64,000 bases of DNA from Elizabethkingia miricola (GCF_001675285.1 NZ_LSGQ01000014.1:62001-126000); one strand, 5' to 3'. Counted from the first letter of the stretch, positions 45,082-55,293 are shown. Translations and numbers: made by a program. Notes: a model not told the origin generated them from the letters alone.

Positions 45082-46491
45082 TTGGAGAATTCAGACAAGA
45101 AAGAATTAAAACGCGGTTTACAAAATCGTCACATTCAGCTTATTGCTTTAGGCGGAGCAATTGGCACCGGGCTATTCCTGGGTATAGGTCCTGCAGCAGT
45201 ATTGGCAGGTCCTTCTGTAATTTTAGGTTATGCAATGGCTGGTTTCATTGCTTTTTTTATAATGCGCCAATTGGGTGAGATGGTCGTTCAGGAACCTGTT
45301 TCAGGTAGCTTTAGCCATTTTGCATACAAATATTGGGGCCCTTTTGCCGGATTTGCTTCCGGTTGGAATTACTGGATGTTGTATATTTTGGTAAGTATGT
45401 CTGAGCTTACCGCAATAGGAGTTTATGTACAGTTCTGGTGGCCTGAAATTCCGTTGTGGGTATCCAGTTTATTTTTCTTCTTTGTAATTAATGCTCTGAA
45501 TCTGGCCTCTGTAAAAGTATATGGAGAAGCTGAATTCTGGTTTTCTATTATAAAAGTTGTAGCTATTATTGCTATGATTCTATTTGGTAGCTACCTGCTT
45601 ATTAGTGGTACCGGCGGAGAAAATGCCAGCGTAAGCAACTTGTGGAATAACGGAGGCTTTTTTCCTAAAGGCTGGATCAGTACTTCTTCAAGTGGAGGTT
45701 TCCAGGGATTATTAGCTGCCATGGCGCTTATTATGTTCTCTTTTGGCGGGTTAGAGCTTGTTGGAATAACGGCTGCTGAAGCTGAAAATCCAGAAAAAAA
45801 TATCCCAAAAGCTACCAATCAGGTAATCTACAGAATTCTTATTTTCTATGTAGGTGCATTGATTATCCTATTCTCATTATCTCCATGGGCCAATATTACA
45901 GAAGGAAGCAGCCCTTTTGTAATGGTTTTCGAGAGATTAAAAGGCTTCCAGTTTAACCTATTCGGGCATACTGTGTATTTCACAAGCCTTATTGCAAATG
46001 TTCTGAATATTATTGTTCTAACGGCTGCATTGTCTGTATACAACAGCAGTGTATACAGTAATAGCCGAATGCTGTTCGGGCTTGCAGAACAGGGAAACGC
46101 TCCTAAATTCTTATCAAAACTGAATAAAAACCATGTTCCGGTAATGGCAATATTAGTTTCTGCAGTATTTGCTGCAATCTGTATTGTTATTAACAAGATT
46201 ATTCCGGAAAAGGCTCTTAGTATACTGATGTCTCTTGTAGTATCATCGTTGGTTATTAACTGGATTATGATAAGCTTTACACATTTTAAATTCAAGCAGG
46301 CTCATAAAGGTGAAAAGACTAAGTTCCCTTCGTTCCTATATCCAATAACCAATTATATATGCTTATTATTCCTTTTTGGAATTTTAATCATCATGTGGTT
46401 TACAGGGTTAAAAATTTCTGTGGAGCTAATTCCGATATGGGTAGCATTCCTGTATATTTGCTATCTTCTGGTAAAGCAAAGTAAAAAGTAA
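45082..46491 (+). CDS. Amino-acid permease (AAT/AnsP-CycA type)
   Basis: 469 residues with twelve membrane helices. The N-terminus ELKRGLQNRHIQLIALGGAI followed by GTGLFLG is the classical amino-acid permease signature. The start is TTG at 45082, since a stop codon lies two codons upstream in frame and the conserved N-terminus begins at once. Related to D-Ser/D-Ala/Gly or Asn importers; the substrate is not decidable. Terminator hairpin at 46514-46540. Confidence 0.93.
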   Translation: MENSDKKELKRGLQNRHIQLIALGGAIGTGLFLGIGPAAVLAGPSVILGYAMAGFIAFFIMRQLGEMVVQEPVSGSFSHFAYKYWGPFAGFASGWNYWMLYILVSMSELTAIGVYVQFWWPEIPLWVSSLFFFFVINALNLASVKVYGEAEFWFSIIKVVAIIAMILFGSYLLISGTGGENASVSNLWNNGGFFPKGWISTSSSGGFQGLLAAMALIMFSFGGLELVGITAAEAENPEKNIPKATNQVIYRILIFYVGALIILFSLSPWANITEGSSPFVMVFERLKGFQFNLFGHTVYFTSLIANVLNIIVLTAALSVYNSSVYSNSRMLFGLAEQGNAPKFLSKLNKNHVPVMAILVSAVFAAICIVINKIIPEKALSILMSLVVSSLVINWIMISFTHFKFKQAHKGEKTKFPSFLYPITNYICLLFLFGILIIMWFTGLKISVELIPIWVAFLYICYLLVKQSKK

Positions 46492-46513
46492 AATATATCT
46501 GTAAGATCTATTA

Positions 46514-46543
46514 AAATCCGGAAGCATTTCTTTCGGATTTTTT
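46514..46543 (+). terminator. Terminator of the permease gene
   Basis: AAATCCG / CGGATTT stem followed by TTTTTT. Confidence 0.65.
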
Positions 46544-46607
46544 ATGCCATAAATCTCATATACATATACTAATTAACTATATTAGATAAAAAAACTATAA
46601 CTATAAA

Positions 46608-47027
46608 ATGAAGAAATTTCTAACGTTTATTTTCATTATTCTTATCATTCTGCCATTACTATTTTACTTAAATCCATTTGCCAGAATACGCAAACAAACT
46701 CAATATGATCCTTCCCCAGAAACAACAGAGCTTCTCCGAAAATTAGATAAAAAATATAATCTGAAAATGTCCATTGGGGATGTTATCGGAAATATATGGT
46801 ATTACAGAGATATCGACAACAGGAAAAAGGTAAAATCAGAGCATTTTGAACTTTTTTTGAATATTAAAGATGACAAAGTTGATGATATAAAAAAGGTATA
46901 TCAATATGTAGATGATTTCAGGACTGAATTTAATCAAAAGAAATATTTTGATTCCATTACAGTAAAACTGGTTAATGATTCTATTCCTTATAAGCCCGGT
47001 CCGGTAATCTATAAATCAAAAATGTAA
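46608..47027 (+). CDS. Membrane-anchored protein of unknown function
   Basis: 139 residues. A single N-terminal hydrophobic helix (3-22) then a soluble part rich in Lys/Asp with no motif recognised. Followed 3 bp later by a small integral membrane protein, so the two are co-transcribed. Confidence 0.65.
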   Translation: MKKFLTFIFIILIILPLLFYLNPFARIRKQTQYDPSPETTELLRKLDKKYNLKMSIGDVIGNIWYYRDIDNRKKVKSEHFELFLNIKDDKVDDIKKVYQYVDDFRTEFNQKKYFDSITVKLVNDSIPYKPGPVIYKSKM

Positions 47028-47030
47028 GCA

Positions 47031-47342
47031 ATGACAATTATAAAGATTCATAAAATCCAGATATTCCTCTATCTTTTTATTATAGCTTTCGGAATCCAAC
47101 ATCTTATTTTCTGGAAATATAATTTCAAATGGATTTTCTACGAGTATATTATTTTAAGTGTATTTATACTCTCTGCTCTCGCTGTACTTATTTCTCCTGC
47201 TGTACTTATTTATGAAAGCGTAAAAAGTATTAACCGCAAATCAGTCATTGTTGATGAAATAATGTTTTTAGTTGTAAATCTTATCTTGTACTATATAATA
47301 GTTGCAATGAGCCTATATCTGTCATCACAAATACGCATATAA
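47031..47342 (+). CDS. Small integral membrane protein
   Basis: 103 residues with three hydrophobic stretches (about 9-28, 36-64 and 77-97). No family recognised. Second gene of a two-gene unit with the membrane-anchored protein. Confidence 0.6.
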   Translation: MTIIKIHKIQIFLYLFIIAFGIQHLIFWKYNFKWIFYEYIILSVFILSALAVLISPAVLIYESVKSINRKSVIVDEIMFLVVNLILYYIIVAMSLYLSSQIRI

Positions 47343-47557
47343 TTTCTTTGATACTTTTAATTGTTTTTTAAACATGGCATATTTTTTGAAAACTAGCGAT
47401 ACATTGAAAATTAAAACAATATATGCTTGAAATTATTTATTAATTTATTATACAGCATTGTTTAATTAAAATATTTTACAAAACAATAAATCGAATATAA
47501 TTATATACAAGTATCATTTTACTAAACATATACGATAAAAACAATTAAAAACACATT

Positions 47558-48025
47558 ATGAAAAAACAATTTGCCTTAATCGCAGCAGGAATTTTACTGG
47601 TAGCTAATTCTTGTACTACTGTTACAAAGACTGATAGTTCTTCTGCACAAACGACTACTGAAAATACCATTATTGGTAAAAAATGGAAACTGGTAGAACT
47701 ATTTGGAAAACCTGTAGCAGACCAAATAAATGGTAATGAAGCTTTTCTGAAACTATTGCAACAGGATAAAGCTTATTTATATCAAGCTTCCGGCGGGTGC
47801 AACGGAATCAGAGGTACTTTTACAACAAACACAACAACTTCTGTAATTCATTTCTCTCCCGGAGCATCAACAAGAATGGCATGTCCGGATATGAGTGTTG
47901 AAGCAGGAATAAATAAAGTATTAGAAACCGTTGACAATTACTCTCTCAATAAAGAAGGAAATATCCTTTCACTTAATAAAGCACGTATGGCTCCATTAGC
48001 AAAATTCCAGGCTGTAACAGAATAA
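47558..48025 (+). CDS. META-domain lipoprotein
   Basis: 155 residues. Lipobox Cys19 (VANSC). A single META domain with IIGKKWKLVELFGKPV, SGGCNGIRG and TRMACPD, as in HslJ. A very similar paralogue is at 49934 on the far side of an ABC-F gene. Function of META proteins is poorly known; some are stress-linked (HslJ in E. coli). Confidence 0.9.
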   Translation: MKKQFALIAAGILLVANSCTTVTKTDSSSAQTTTENTIIGKKWKLVELFGKPVADQINGNEAFLKLLQQDKAYLYQASGGCNGIRGTFTTNTTTSVIHFSPGASTRMACPDMSVEAGINKVLETVDNYSLNKEGNILSLNKARMAPLAKFQAVTE

Positions 48026-48052
48026 GCGTTTTATAAAAATCTTTAATAAGTT

Positions 48053-48084
48053 ATCCTTGTCAGAGTCAAAACCCTGACAAGGAT
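48053..48084. terminator. Bidirectional terminator
   Basis: Perfect 11-bp hairpin ATCCTTGTCAG / CTGACAAGGAT with T run, between the META gene and the ABC-F gene end. Confidence 0.85.
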
Positions 48085-48091
48085 TTTTCTT

Positions 48092-49678
48092 TTATAATAC
48101 AATTCTGGTCTCAATATTTATCTCTTCAGAAAAGACATCATCATGTGAAATTACCAATAGCGTTCCTTTGTAATCTCTAATAGCATTGGTAAGAATCTCG
48201 ATATTCTGAATGTCAAGATTATTGGTAGGCTCATCCAGAATAATAATATCCGGAGCTTTTCCTGCAATTGACAAACATGCAAGCAATAGCCTCATCCTTT
48301 CACCGCCACTCAGTACACTACAGGATTTATCCCATGTTTCTTTCCCAAACAAAAAGCGATTGAGTATTGTTTTTACTTCGTGTTCGGGTAAAGGAGGCAG
48401 GTTAAATAATTCTGCCTGTTGAATTACATTCAATGAATGATCAATCATAGAATAATCCTGATCGATATATACAGAATAAAAATCTGCCCTTTCTATAATA
48501 CCTTCAGAAGATTTCAGCTGCCCTAAAAGAAGTTTAATCAATGTTGTTTTTCCCGATCCGTTTTCTCCACTTATCAGAATCCTTTCTCCACTGGTAACAA
48601 CAATATCCAAAGGTTTTTTCCAAATATTCCTATCCTGGTAGGCAAAGTTTATATGCTCTCCTTTTACCAGTATTTTACCACGGTGAAGGTTAGTCTGATC
48701 AAATCCTAATTTCATTTGATCTGTAAGTGGAGCTTCTCTTCTTAGCTGCTGAAGCTCCTGACTAAGACCGTCTATTTTATCAGAATGGGTATCTCTTATT
48801 TTAGCTGTACTGTTTTCAGCATTGTTCCGCAGAGTATTCATCATGATTTTAGCTACACCAGCTTTTTCCTGCTTTTTTTTTCCCTTTGCATCGAGTTTTT
48901 GCTGACGCTCCAGAGTTTCCCGTTCAGTAGCTTTGGCTTTTTTCAGTGCGTTTTCAGTATTCTTAATGCTATTCTGTAATGCATTTTGCTGTATCTGTTT
49001 TTGCTCTTTATAAAAATCATAGTTACCACCATAAAGCACGATTTCTTTACGGTTTAGTTCTGCTGTTTTGGGCAATAAGTTTAATAAGGTTCTGTCATGA
49101 CTAACGACCAGAAGAGTTTTATTTGTATTCTCAATAAATTTATACAACTGTTCCCTGCTCTTTCTATCCAGATGATTGGTAGGTTCATCCATCAGTATAA
49201 TATCCGGCTGATGAATTTCTATACCGGCAATCAGAACTTTTGTCTTCTGACCGCCACTTAGCCGATTCATCGACTCCTCTGCTGTAAAGTCTAACAAACC
49301 CCATGATTCCATCGCTTGTTTTATTCTTTCTTCCAGATCCCAGTCGTCATCAAGAACTGTCATATTCTCTTCGGTAACAATACCTTCCAGAATTTCTCTT
49401 AAAGCTGAAAGCTTTTTCTGAACTCCTAAAGCACTTGCTATATTCTGTGTATCGAATTGTTCCAGGATTTGTGGCAGATAATAAACAGACCCTTCTGTTC
49501 TTATATCTCCTACAGCAGGTATTAATAATCCGGAGATTAGTTTTAATAATGTAGATTTACCGGAACCATTATTTCCGACAATTGCAATCTTTTCGCCTTT
49601 ATTAACTATAAAATTAAGCTTCTCAAAAAGAATCTCCTTATCAGGATGCTGATAAGTAATATTTTGTAACGTAAGCAT
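48092..49678 (-). CDS. ABC-F family ATPase
   Basis: 528 residues, two ABC domains without membrane segments. Walker A motifs GNNGSGKST (35-43) and GENGSGKTT, signature motifs LSGGQK and LSGGER, and Walker B LMDEPTNHLD and ILDEPTNNLD. They are joined by a lysine-rich linker of about 80 residues (P-site interaction motif). ABC-F proteins act on ribosomes, either housekeeping factors or antibiotic-resistance proteins; this one cannot be assigned to a resistance class by eye. Confidence 0.93.
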   Translation of the reverse strand: MLTLQNITYQHPDKEILFEKLNFIVNKGEKIAIVGNNGSGKSTLLKLISGLLIPAVGDIRTEGSVYYLPQILEQFDTQNIASALGVQKKLSALREILEGIVTEENMTVLDDDWDLEERIKQAMESWGLLDFTAEESMNRLSGGQKTKVLIAGIEIHQPDIILMDEPTNHLDRKSREQLYKFIENTNKTLLVVSHDRTLLNLLPKTAELNRKEIVLYGGNYDFYKEQKQIQQNALQNSIKNTENALKKAKATERETLERQQKLDAKGKKKQEKAGVAKIMMNTLRNNAENSTAKIRDTHSDKIDGLSQELQQLRREAPLTDQMKLGFDQTNLHRGKILVKGEHINFAYQDRNIWKKPLDIVVTSGERILISGENGSGKTTLIKLLLGQLKSSEGIIERADFYSVYIDQDYSMIDHSLNVIQQAELFNLPPLPEHEVKTILNRFLFGKETWDKSCSVLSGGERMRLLLACLSIAGKAPDIIILDEPTNNLDIQNIEILTNAIRDYKGTLLVISHDDVFSEEINIETRIVL

Positions 49679-49933
49679 TATTTCTTTCTTAAAAAAAATG
49701 AATAAACAGAATTAACCCTGACATCAGGATTAAATAATTATGGAAAGAAATTGAATTCTACATGCTTACTATCTGAATTTTGAATGATAATGCAAATGTA
49801 GTAAAATATTTATAATCAGATCAATGATCGTTTTAGTAAAATAAATTATGAAGAAAACAGATTATTTTCCAACCTATTTATAAAAAAAAGTATCTTAGTA
49901 AATAATAAACATAAAATTTTTTAAAAATAAATT

Positions 49934-50407
49934 ATGAAAAAACATCTTACACTTATTGCTGCAGGAATATTACTATTTGCAAACTCCTGTAATACTGTTC
50001 AGAATACGAACAACAATAATAACACATCACAACAAAATACAATGCCCAAAAATACAGTTCTTGGAAAAAAATGGAAATTAATTGAGCTAAACGGTAAGCC
50101 TGTGGCTGATAAAGTTAACGGAAAAGAACCTTACCTGAAACTTCTAAAGCAGGATAAAGAATATAGATATGAAGCATCTGGTGGCTGTAATGGTATCGGT
50201 GGAAACCTTAAGTTAACCGGCTTTAGAGTTCAGTTTGCTCAGGGAATGTCTACAATGATGGCTTGTGAAGACATGAGTATTGAACAAGGCCTGAGTAAAG
50301 CTTTAATAGCTGCTGATAATTATACAGTGAGCAAAGAAGGAGATGTATTGTCTATTAACAAAGCTCGTATGGCTCCTTTAGCAAGATTCCGCGCTGTAGC
50401 TGAGTAA
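49934..50407 (+). CDS. META-domain lipoprotein, paralogue
   Basis: 157 residues, same layout as the gene at 47558: Cys19 (FANSC), LGKKWKLIELNGKPV, SGGCNGIGG, TMMACEDMS. A low-complexity Asn/Gln-rich stretch follows the lipobox (about 25-40). The pair looks like a duplication separated by the ABC-F gene. Ends with the strong hairpin at 50431. Confidence 0.9.
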   Translation: MKKHLTLIAAGILLFANSCNTVQNTNNNNNTSQQNTMPKNTVLGKKWKLIELNGKPVADKVNGKEPYLKLLKQDKEYRYEASGGCNGIGGNLKLTGFRVQFAQGMSTMMACEDMSIEQGLSKALIAADNYTVSKEGDVLSINKARMAPLARFRAVAE

Positions 50408-50430
50408 GCAATTTTAAACATATAAAAATA

Positions 50431-50452
50431 AAAGCTCCCTTTCGGGAGCTTT
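50431..50452. terminator. Bidirectional terminator
   Basis: AAAGCTCCC / GGGAGCTTT hairpin with flanking A and T runs, between convergent META and S9 peptidase genes. Confidence 0.85.
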
Positions 50453-50456
50453 TTGC

Positions 50457-52862
50457 TTATTTACCTTTCAGGCATTTTTCTAAGAAGATATCCTGCTCAT
50501 AAAGCAAATGAAGAATATTTTCTTTTGCTACATAACCATGTGCTTCTTTAGGTAATAATACCATTTTTACAGGAGCCCCAAGGTTCTTAAGTGCCTGGAA
50601 ATAACGTTCTGTCTGTACAGTGAATGTTCCCTGGTTATTGTCTGCCTCGCCATGTACTAATAACAATGGTGTTTTCATTTTATCAGCATTCATGAAAGGT
50701 GACATTTTTGTATACACATCCGGCACATCCCAATAATTTCTTTGTTCACTCTGGAAACCAAACGGAGTAAGAGTTCTGTTATATGCACCACTTCTCGCAA
50801 TACCACAAGCAAAAAGATTAGAATGTGTTAAAAGATTAGCCGTCATAAATGCACCATAAGAGTGCCCGCCTACAGCTACTTTTTTACGGTCTATATAACC
50901 TAGTTTGTCTACAGCGTCAATAGCCGCCTGAGCATCTGCTACTAACTGTGGAATAAAGGTATCGTTAGGCTCCGTTTTTCCTTCACCAATAATAGGAAAA
51001 GATGCATCATCCAATACTGCATATCCTTTAGAAACCCAGTAGATGAAAGATCCATAACTAGGGAAAGTGAAAGTATTTGCATTTTTAGTACTCATTCCTG
51101 CTGTTGCCTTGTCTTTATATTCAGCTGGGTAAGCCCAGATCAGCAACGGAAGTTTTTCTTTTTTAGATTTCATATCATAACCTGCCGGAAGATATAAATT
51201 CCCTGTAAGAGTAACGCCGTCATTACGTTTGTAGGTAATAACTTCTTTATGCACACCTTTCAAACCTTCAAAAGGGTTCTGGAAATTTGTTACAGGAGTG
51301 CTTTTATTGGTTTTAAAGTTTTTAATAAAGTAATTAGGATAGTCTGTACTGGATTCATCCATTACCAGAATATCACCCTTTTTAGGATCTAAAACATCCA
51401 GAATCCTCTCTTTTACGGTTGTAGATTTAGATGTATAAAGTCTGTTTGTTTTAAATGTCTTCAGATCCATTTCATTGATAAAAGGAAATTGCCCTTCTTT
51501 GGTAAAGCCATCTCCTATCCAATATGTTTTTCCGTCTTTAATTTCTACAACGTTTCTGCCATATTGATTTCGTTCGGAAACAAGATTCCCCGGATTGCTG
51601 TATACATCCTGGAAATTTCTGTCTATAATAAGTTTAGAATCTCCCGTTTTTGGATTAATCCAGCTGGTTTTGGTACTTCTTGTATCATACCATCCTTCGG
51701 AAACAAATGCATTATCTGCATTCCCCCAGTCTATATCAGAAAATCTTTCTTTAGTTTTATATAATGCTTTAGCTTCTGCATTAAAAGGAGCATCCCATGT
51801 ATAGATCTGGTCTCTGTATTCTGCTTTCTTCGACTGATCTCCGCCATCCAATGCTTCAACATAGTATAAAGTAGCTGGCATGTCGCTTCTCCATGCTATA
51901 CTTCTCTTGCCTGTTCTTACAGATGAAAATCCTTTAGGCATTATTTCATTTAAAGGCATTTCGTTCACTACCTTTACCTGCTGGCCAGTCTTATCAAAAA
52001 CTACAGTTTCAGAAGGGAAACGATTTAATGGAACGATATATGAAAATGGTTTTTTAATCGAAGAAATCATAATGTAGTTCCCATCCGGTGAAAATGACTT
52101 TGAAGCATACATTCCACTTTTTGCAAATCCGGATATATTACCATTCAGATCTACTTTGGCTAATTCAGAAGTTGCAAGATTTTCAAAATTAGTTTCATCT
52201 TTTGGTGTCTTTAATAAATCCTGGAAAGTAGCATTCTGTGATACTTTTCCGGTACTGGTTGCTACAGTTGGTCCTGTTGGAATATCATTTTTGTCACTCA
52301 ATAATGCAGGTCTGTTTGCCGGCAAAACATTAATTAAAAATGATTTTGAATCTTTGAACCAGGTAAAAGGAGAACCCAAATTTGCATTCAGATTATCAGA
52401 GGTAATTTTTTTGGCTGTTGCTGTTGCCAAATCTACTAACCAAAGTTCAACCCCTTTTGAGGTTGTATTTGTAAATGCCAGAGATTTCTCGTCCGGTGAA
52501 AATGAAAAATAAGCAAGGCTTGCATTCTGCGGAAGCCCCTTAACCTGAACTTCAGATTTTCCTTTCAGATTCTTTATTTTCAGATTATCAATATATGTTA
52601 TCGTACTCGATATATTAGTCAACGGATTTATTCTCAATCCTGCCAGTTTCACATCTTCCTCATAAAGATCCTTTAGGTTCTTATAAGTTGGGCGATAGGT
52701 AAATACCATCCATTCTTTTTTGCTGTCCATCAATACAGATGGTGGTCTTGTGTAATCTGCCAGCTTAAGAATTTCGGCAGAAGGTTTTTGATAGCTGGTG
52801 CTTTCCTGAGCATAGCTAAAACTCATTGCTGCTATTAAAAGCATTGTAAACTTTCTCTTCAT
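50457..52862 (-). CDS. S9-family (prolyl oligopeptidase) exported peptidase
   Basis: 801 residues with a signal peptide (1-18). N-terminal beta-propeller-like region, then an alpha/beta-hydrolase with nucleophile GGHSYGAF (S668), an Asp in LLVHGEADNN and a His in KEAHGYV. The family removes dipeptides or oligopeptides from proline or other sites. Exported, probably periplasmic. No operon partner. Confidence 0.92.
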   Translation of the reverse strand: MKRKFTMLLIAAMSFSYAQESTSYQKPSAEILKLADYTRPPSVLMDSKKEWMVFTYRPTYKNLKDLYEEDVKLAGLRINPLTNISSTITYIDNLKIKNLKGKSEVQVKGLPQNASLAYFSFSPDEKSLAFTNTTSKGVELWLVDLATATAKKITSDNLNANLGSPFTWFKDSKSFLINVLPANRPALLSDKNDIPTGPTVATSTGKVSQNATFQDLLKTPKDETNFENLATSELAKVDLNGNISGFAKSGMYASKSFSPDGNYIMISSIKKPFSYIVPLNRFPSETVVFDKTGQQVKVVNEMPLNEIMPKGFSSVRTGKRSIAWRSDMPATLYYVEALDGGDQSKKAEYRDQIYTWDAPFNAEAKALYKTKERFSDIDWGNADNAFVSEGWYDTRSTKTSWINPKTGDSKLIIDRNFQDVYSNPGNLVSERNQYGRNVVEIKDGKTYWIGDGFTKEGQFPFINEMDLKTFKTNRLYTSKSTTVKERILDVLDPKKGDILVMDESSTDYPNYFIKNFKTNKSTPVTNFQNPFEGLKGVHKEVITYKRNDGVTLTGNLYLPAGYDMKSKKEKLPLLIWAYPAEYKDKATAGMSTKNANTFTFPSYGSFIYWVSKGYAVLDDASFPIIGEGKTEPNDTFIPQLVADAQAAIDAVDKLGYIDRKKVAVGGHSYGAFMTANLLTHSNLFACGIARSGAYNRTLTPFGFQSEQRNYWDVPDVYTKMSPFMNADKMKTPLLLVHGEADNNQGTFTVQTERYFQALKNLGAPVKMVLLPKEAHGYVAKENILHLLYEQDIFLEKCLKGK

Positions 52863-52920
52863 ATTAACATATTAACTTATAATTACGAAATTATGAATTA
52901 ATAATTAGTTTACCCAAAAT

Positions 52921-52946
52921 AAAAAGGCCCTTTATCAGGCCTTTTT
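52921..52946 (-). terminator. era-TPR operon terminator
   Basis: AAAAAGGCC / GGCCTTTTT hairpin just after the TPR gene stop. Confidence 0.85.
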
Positions 52947-52947
52947 A

Positions 52948-53442
52948 TTACATCTTTTGTATATCTATTTTCATTTTACATCTTTCGATGCCTTCTTTAG
53001 CTTTCTCAATGTATGAGTTTTCATAAAGTGATAGTGCATATTCTTTGTACTTGTCAATTGCTTTTTCATATTGCCGAGTATCTTCATAATAATATGCCCA
53101 CTCCCTTGCAAGATTGCTTTTATTAACATCTTCAACAGATTCTGCTTTTGTCAGAATATCCCGAAGATCATCATAGCGTTTTGCTTCTGATAAAAGGTAA
53201 GAATAGTTAAGATAAGAAGCTCCATATTCCGGAGTGAAATCTATAGCTAGTTTATAATGCTTTTCAGCTTCTACAGCATCATTTTCTTTATTTTTTAAAA
53301 GCCAGCCTATATGGTTATGTGCTTTACCATATTTAGGATCTTCCAATAAAATATTATTGAGTACCGCTTTAGCCTCTTCGTTTAGATCCTGACTGATCAG
53401 GTCATCCGCACGGTCAAATTCTGAATCTAAATATTCGTTCAT
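52948..53442 (-). CDS. Tetratricopeptide-repeat protein
   Basis: 164 residues, all helical. At least three TPR-like units can be picked out (KAVLNNILLEDPKYGKAHNH, AEKHYKLAIDFTPEYGASYL, KAIDKYKEYALSLYENS). No signal peptide, so probably a cytoplasmic adaptor. It lies 45 bp downstream of era and shares its operon. Confidence 0.83.
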   Translation of the reverse strand: MNEYLDSEFDRADDLISQDLNEEAKAVLNNILLEDPKYGKAHNHIGWLLKNKENDAVEAEKHYKLAIDFTPEYGASYLNYSYLLSEAKRYDDLRDILTKAESVEDVNKSNLAREWAYYYEDTRQYEKAIDKYKEYALSLYENSYIEKAKEGIERCKMKIDIQKM

Positions 53443-53487
53443 CTTTGAAATTCTTTACTTAAAGATAAATGAAATTACTGAATTTAT

Positions 53488-54363
53488 CTAGCGATAACCA
53501 AAATTTTTCAGGTCTCTGTCGTTTTTGCGCCAGTCTTTTTTAACTTTTACAAAAAGATTAAGGTGAAGCTTCTTTCCAAAGAATTTTTCCAGATCCATTC
53601 TGGCTTCAGTCCCCACTTTCTTTATAGATTCTCCTTTATGACCAATGATAATCCCCTTTTGAGTTTCTCTTTCTACATAGATAATACTGTCTATAAAGAT
53701 CATTTCTCCTTTATCCTTAAACATTTCTGTAACAACTTCTACAGAATATGGAATTTCCTTTTCGTAGTTCAGAAGGATTTTCTCTCTGATAGCCTCATTT
53801 ACAAAGAATCTTTCAGACTTATCTGTAAACTGATCTTTATCGTAGTATCCCGGACTTTCTGGTAATAATGATTTTAATTTTGGTAAGATATATTCTGTAT
53901 TATAGGCATTTAAGGCGGATATAGGTAATATTTCTGCCTTAGGAATTCTCTCGTGCCATAAAGCAACTGTTTCTTCAAGAACTTTCTGATCTGCCTTATC
54001 TACTTTATTGATAAGGATAAGTACCGGAACCGGGATTTTATTCAGCTTTTCAATAAGAAACTCTGAAGGTTGCGCTTTATCTGTAATATCTACGATGAAA
54101 AGGAAAACATCAGCATCCTGTAAACTCTCCTTCACAAATTCCATCATTTTCTCCTGTAATCCGTATTTAGGATCTAATACCCCAGGAGTATCAGAAAAAA
54201 CAATCTGTACATCGTCCTCGTTATAAATACCGAAAATACGATGTCTGGTTGTCTGTGCTTTCTGGGTAACAATAGCCAGTTTCTCCCCCATTAACTGGTT
54301 AAGAAGCGTAGACTTTCCTGCATTGGGTTTCCCCACTATATTAACAAAACCTGCTCTGTGCAT
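53488..54363 (-). CDS. era: GTPase Era
   Basis: 291 residues. G1 GKPNAGKS (11-18), the Thr-rich switch (AQTTRHRI), DTPG (58-61), NKVD (119-122), then a C-terminal KH RNA-binding domain (GHKGESIKKVG). Era binds the 16S rRNA 3' end in small-subunit maturation. Its promoter -7 element TAACTTTG is on the minus strand at 54416-54423. Confidence 0.97.
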   Translation of the reverse strand: MHRAGFVNIVGKPNAGKSTLLNQLMGEKLAIVTQKAQTTRHRIFGIYNEDDVQIVFSDTPGVLDPKYGLQEKMMEFVKESLQDADVFLFIVDITDKAQPSEFLIEKLNKIPVPVLILINKVDKADQKVLEETVALWHERIPKAEILPISALNAYNTEYILPKLKSLLPESPGYYDKDQFTDKSERFFVNEAIREKILLNYEKEIPYSVEVVTEMFKDKGEMIFIDSIIYVERETQKGIIIGHKGESIKKVGTEARMDLEKFFGKKLHLNLFVKVKKDWRKNDRDLKNFGYR

Positions 54364-54415
54364 TATTTAATTTAAAATTGAAATATTAAAAAGATTTAAG
54401 TTTTTAAATCTTTTG

Positions 54416-54423
54416 CAAAGTTA
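54416..54423 (-). promoter_or_regulatory. era promoter -7 element
   Basis: Minus-strand TAACTTTG, exact consensus. Confidence 0.45.
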
Positions 54424-54522
54424 ACAATAAATAAAAGAATGACTAGCTTATTCTTTAACAGGTTATCATGATAGATTACTCAATAGCTATAAAGAAAAGG
54501 CTTACAATAAGATATAAATCCA

Positions 54523-55290
54523 CTAATGCTTAAAAACTACCGGAAGAATTTCATTCACCAGCAATCCATAACGTTTCTGATCTTCTACAGAAAACTTTTG
54601 AGAATATAAATTGATATCTACATCAAACCCAACTTTTTTAAGACGGTCGAAATAATCCATACCATACCAACGGACATGATCGTATTGCCCAAAATGCTTC
54701 TGACGCTCTTTAGGATCTGTTATACTGAAATCTTCATAAGTATGCTCCAAACTAGTTCTCATAGGGACCTGCAAAATTCCCCATCCGCCCTTTCGCATTA
54801 CACGGTATAATTCGGACATTGCTTTGGAATCTTCTACAATATGTTCTAAAACATGATTACAAATAACAATATCATAAGACTCATCTTCAAAAGGAAGATC
54901 TAGTACATCTGCCTTTACATCTACAATCGGAGAAAAAAGATCCGCAGAAGTATATTCCAGATTTTTTTGTTTTTTGAATTTTCTTAAAAACTCCTGCTCA
55001 GGAGCGATGTGAAGTACTTTGTAATTTTTGGTGAAAAAATCAGTTTCACGTTCCAGATAAAGCCACATTTGGCGGTGTCTTTCCAGTGAAAGTGTTCCGG
55101 GAGAAAGTGCATTTTCCCGTTGTTTCCCATAGCCATACGGAAGAAATTTACGATAAGATCTGCCGTCTATAGGATCAGTAAATTTATCTCCTTTAAAAAA
55201 AGATATAATTAAAGGACGCGCCACAATGCTTAATCGAATAAGCATAGGGCGCGGTAATTTATTTAAAAGAAATTTTGCTACTTTCTTCAT
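54523..55290 (-). CDS. Class I SAM-dependent methyltransferase
   Basis: 255 residues. Motif I is VLHIAPEQEFL (variant of the glycine-rich loop), with VDVKADVLDLPFEDESYDIV and CNHVLEHIVED as motifs II-III and catalytic-region equivalents. Small-molecule or protein methyltransferase; substrate unknown. Only 3 bp after map, same operon. Confidence 0.87.
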   Translation of the reverse strand: MKKVAKFLLNKLPRPMLIRLSIVARPLIISFFKGDKFTDPIDGRSYRKFLPYGYGKQRENALSPGTLSLERHRQMWLYLERETDFFTKNYKVLHIAPEQEFLRKFKKQKNLEYTSADLFSPIVDVKADVLDLPFEDESYDIVICNHVLEHIVEDSKAMSELYRVMRKGGWGILQVPMRTSLEHTYEDFSITDPKERQKHFGQYDHVRWYGMDYFDRLKKVGFDVDINLYSQKFSVEDQKRYGLLVNEILPVVFKH

Positions 55291-55293
55291 TTG

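Noticed and set aside
48092-49678. Named antibiotic-resistance ABC-F (Msr, Vga, Lsa or OptrA)
   Set aside because: The ABC-F signature is clear, but family-level assignment needs alignment that cannot be done by eye.
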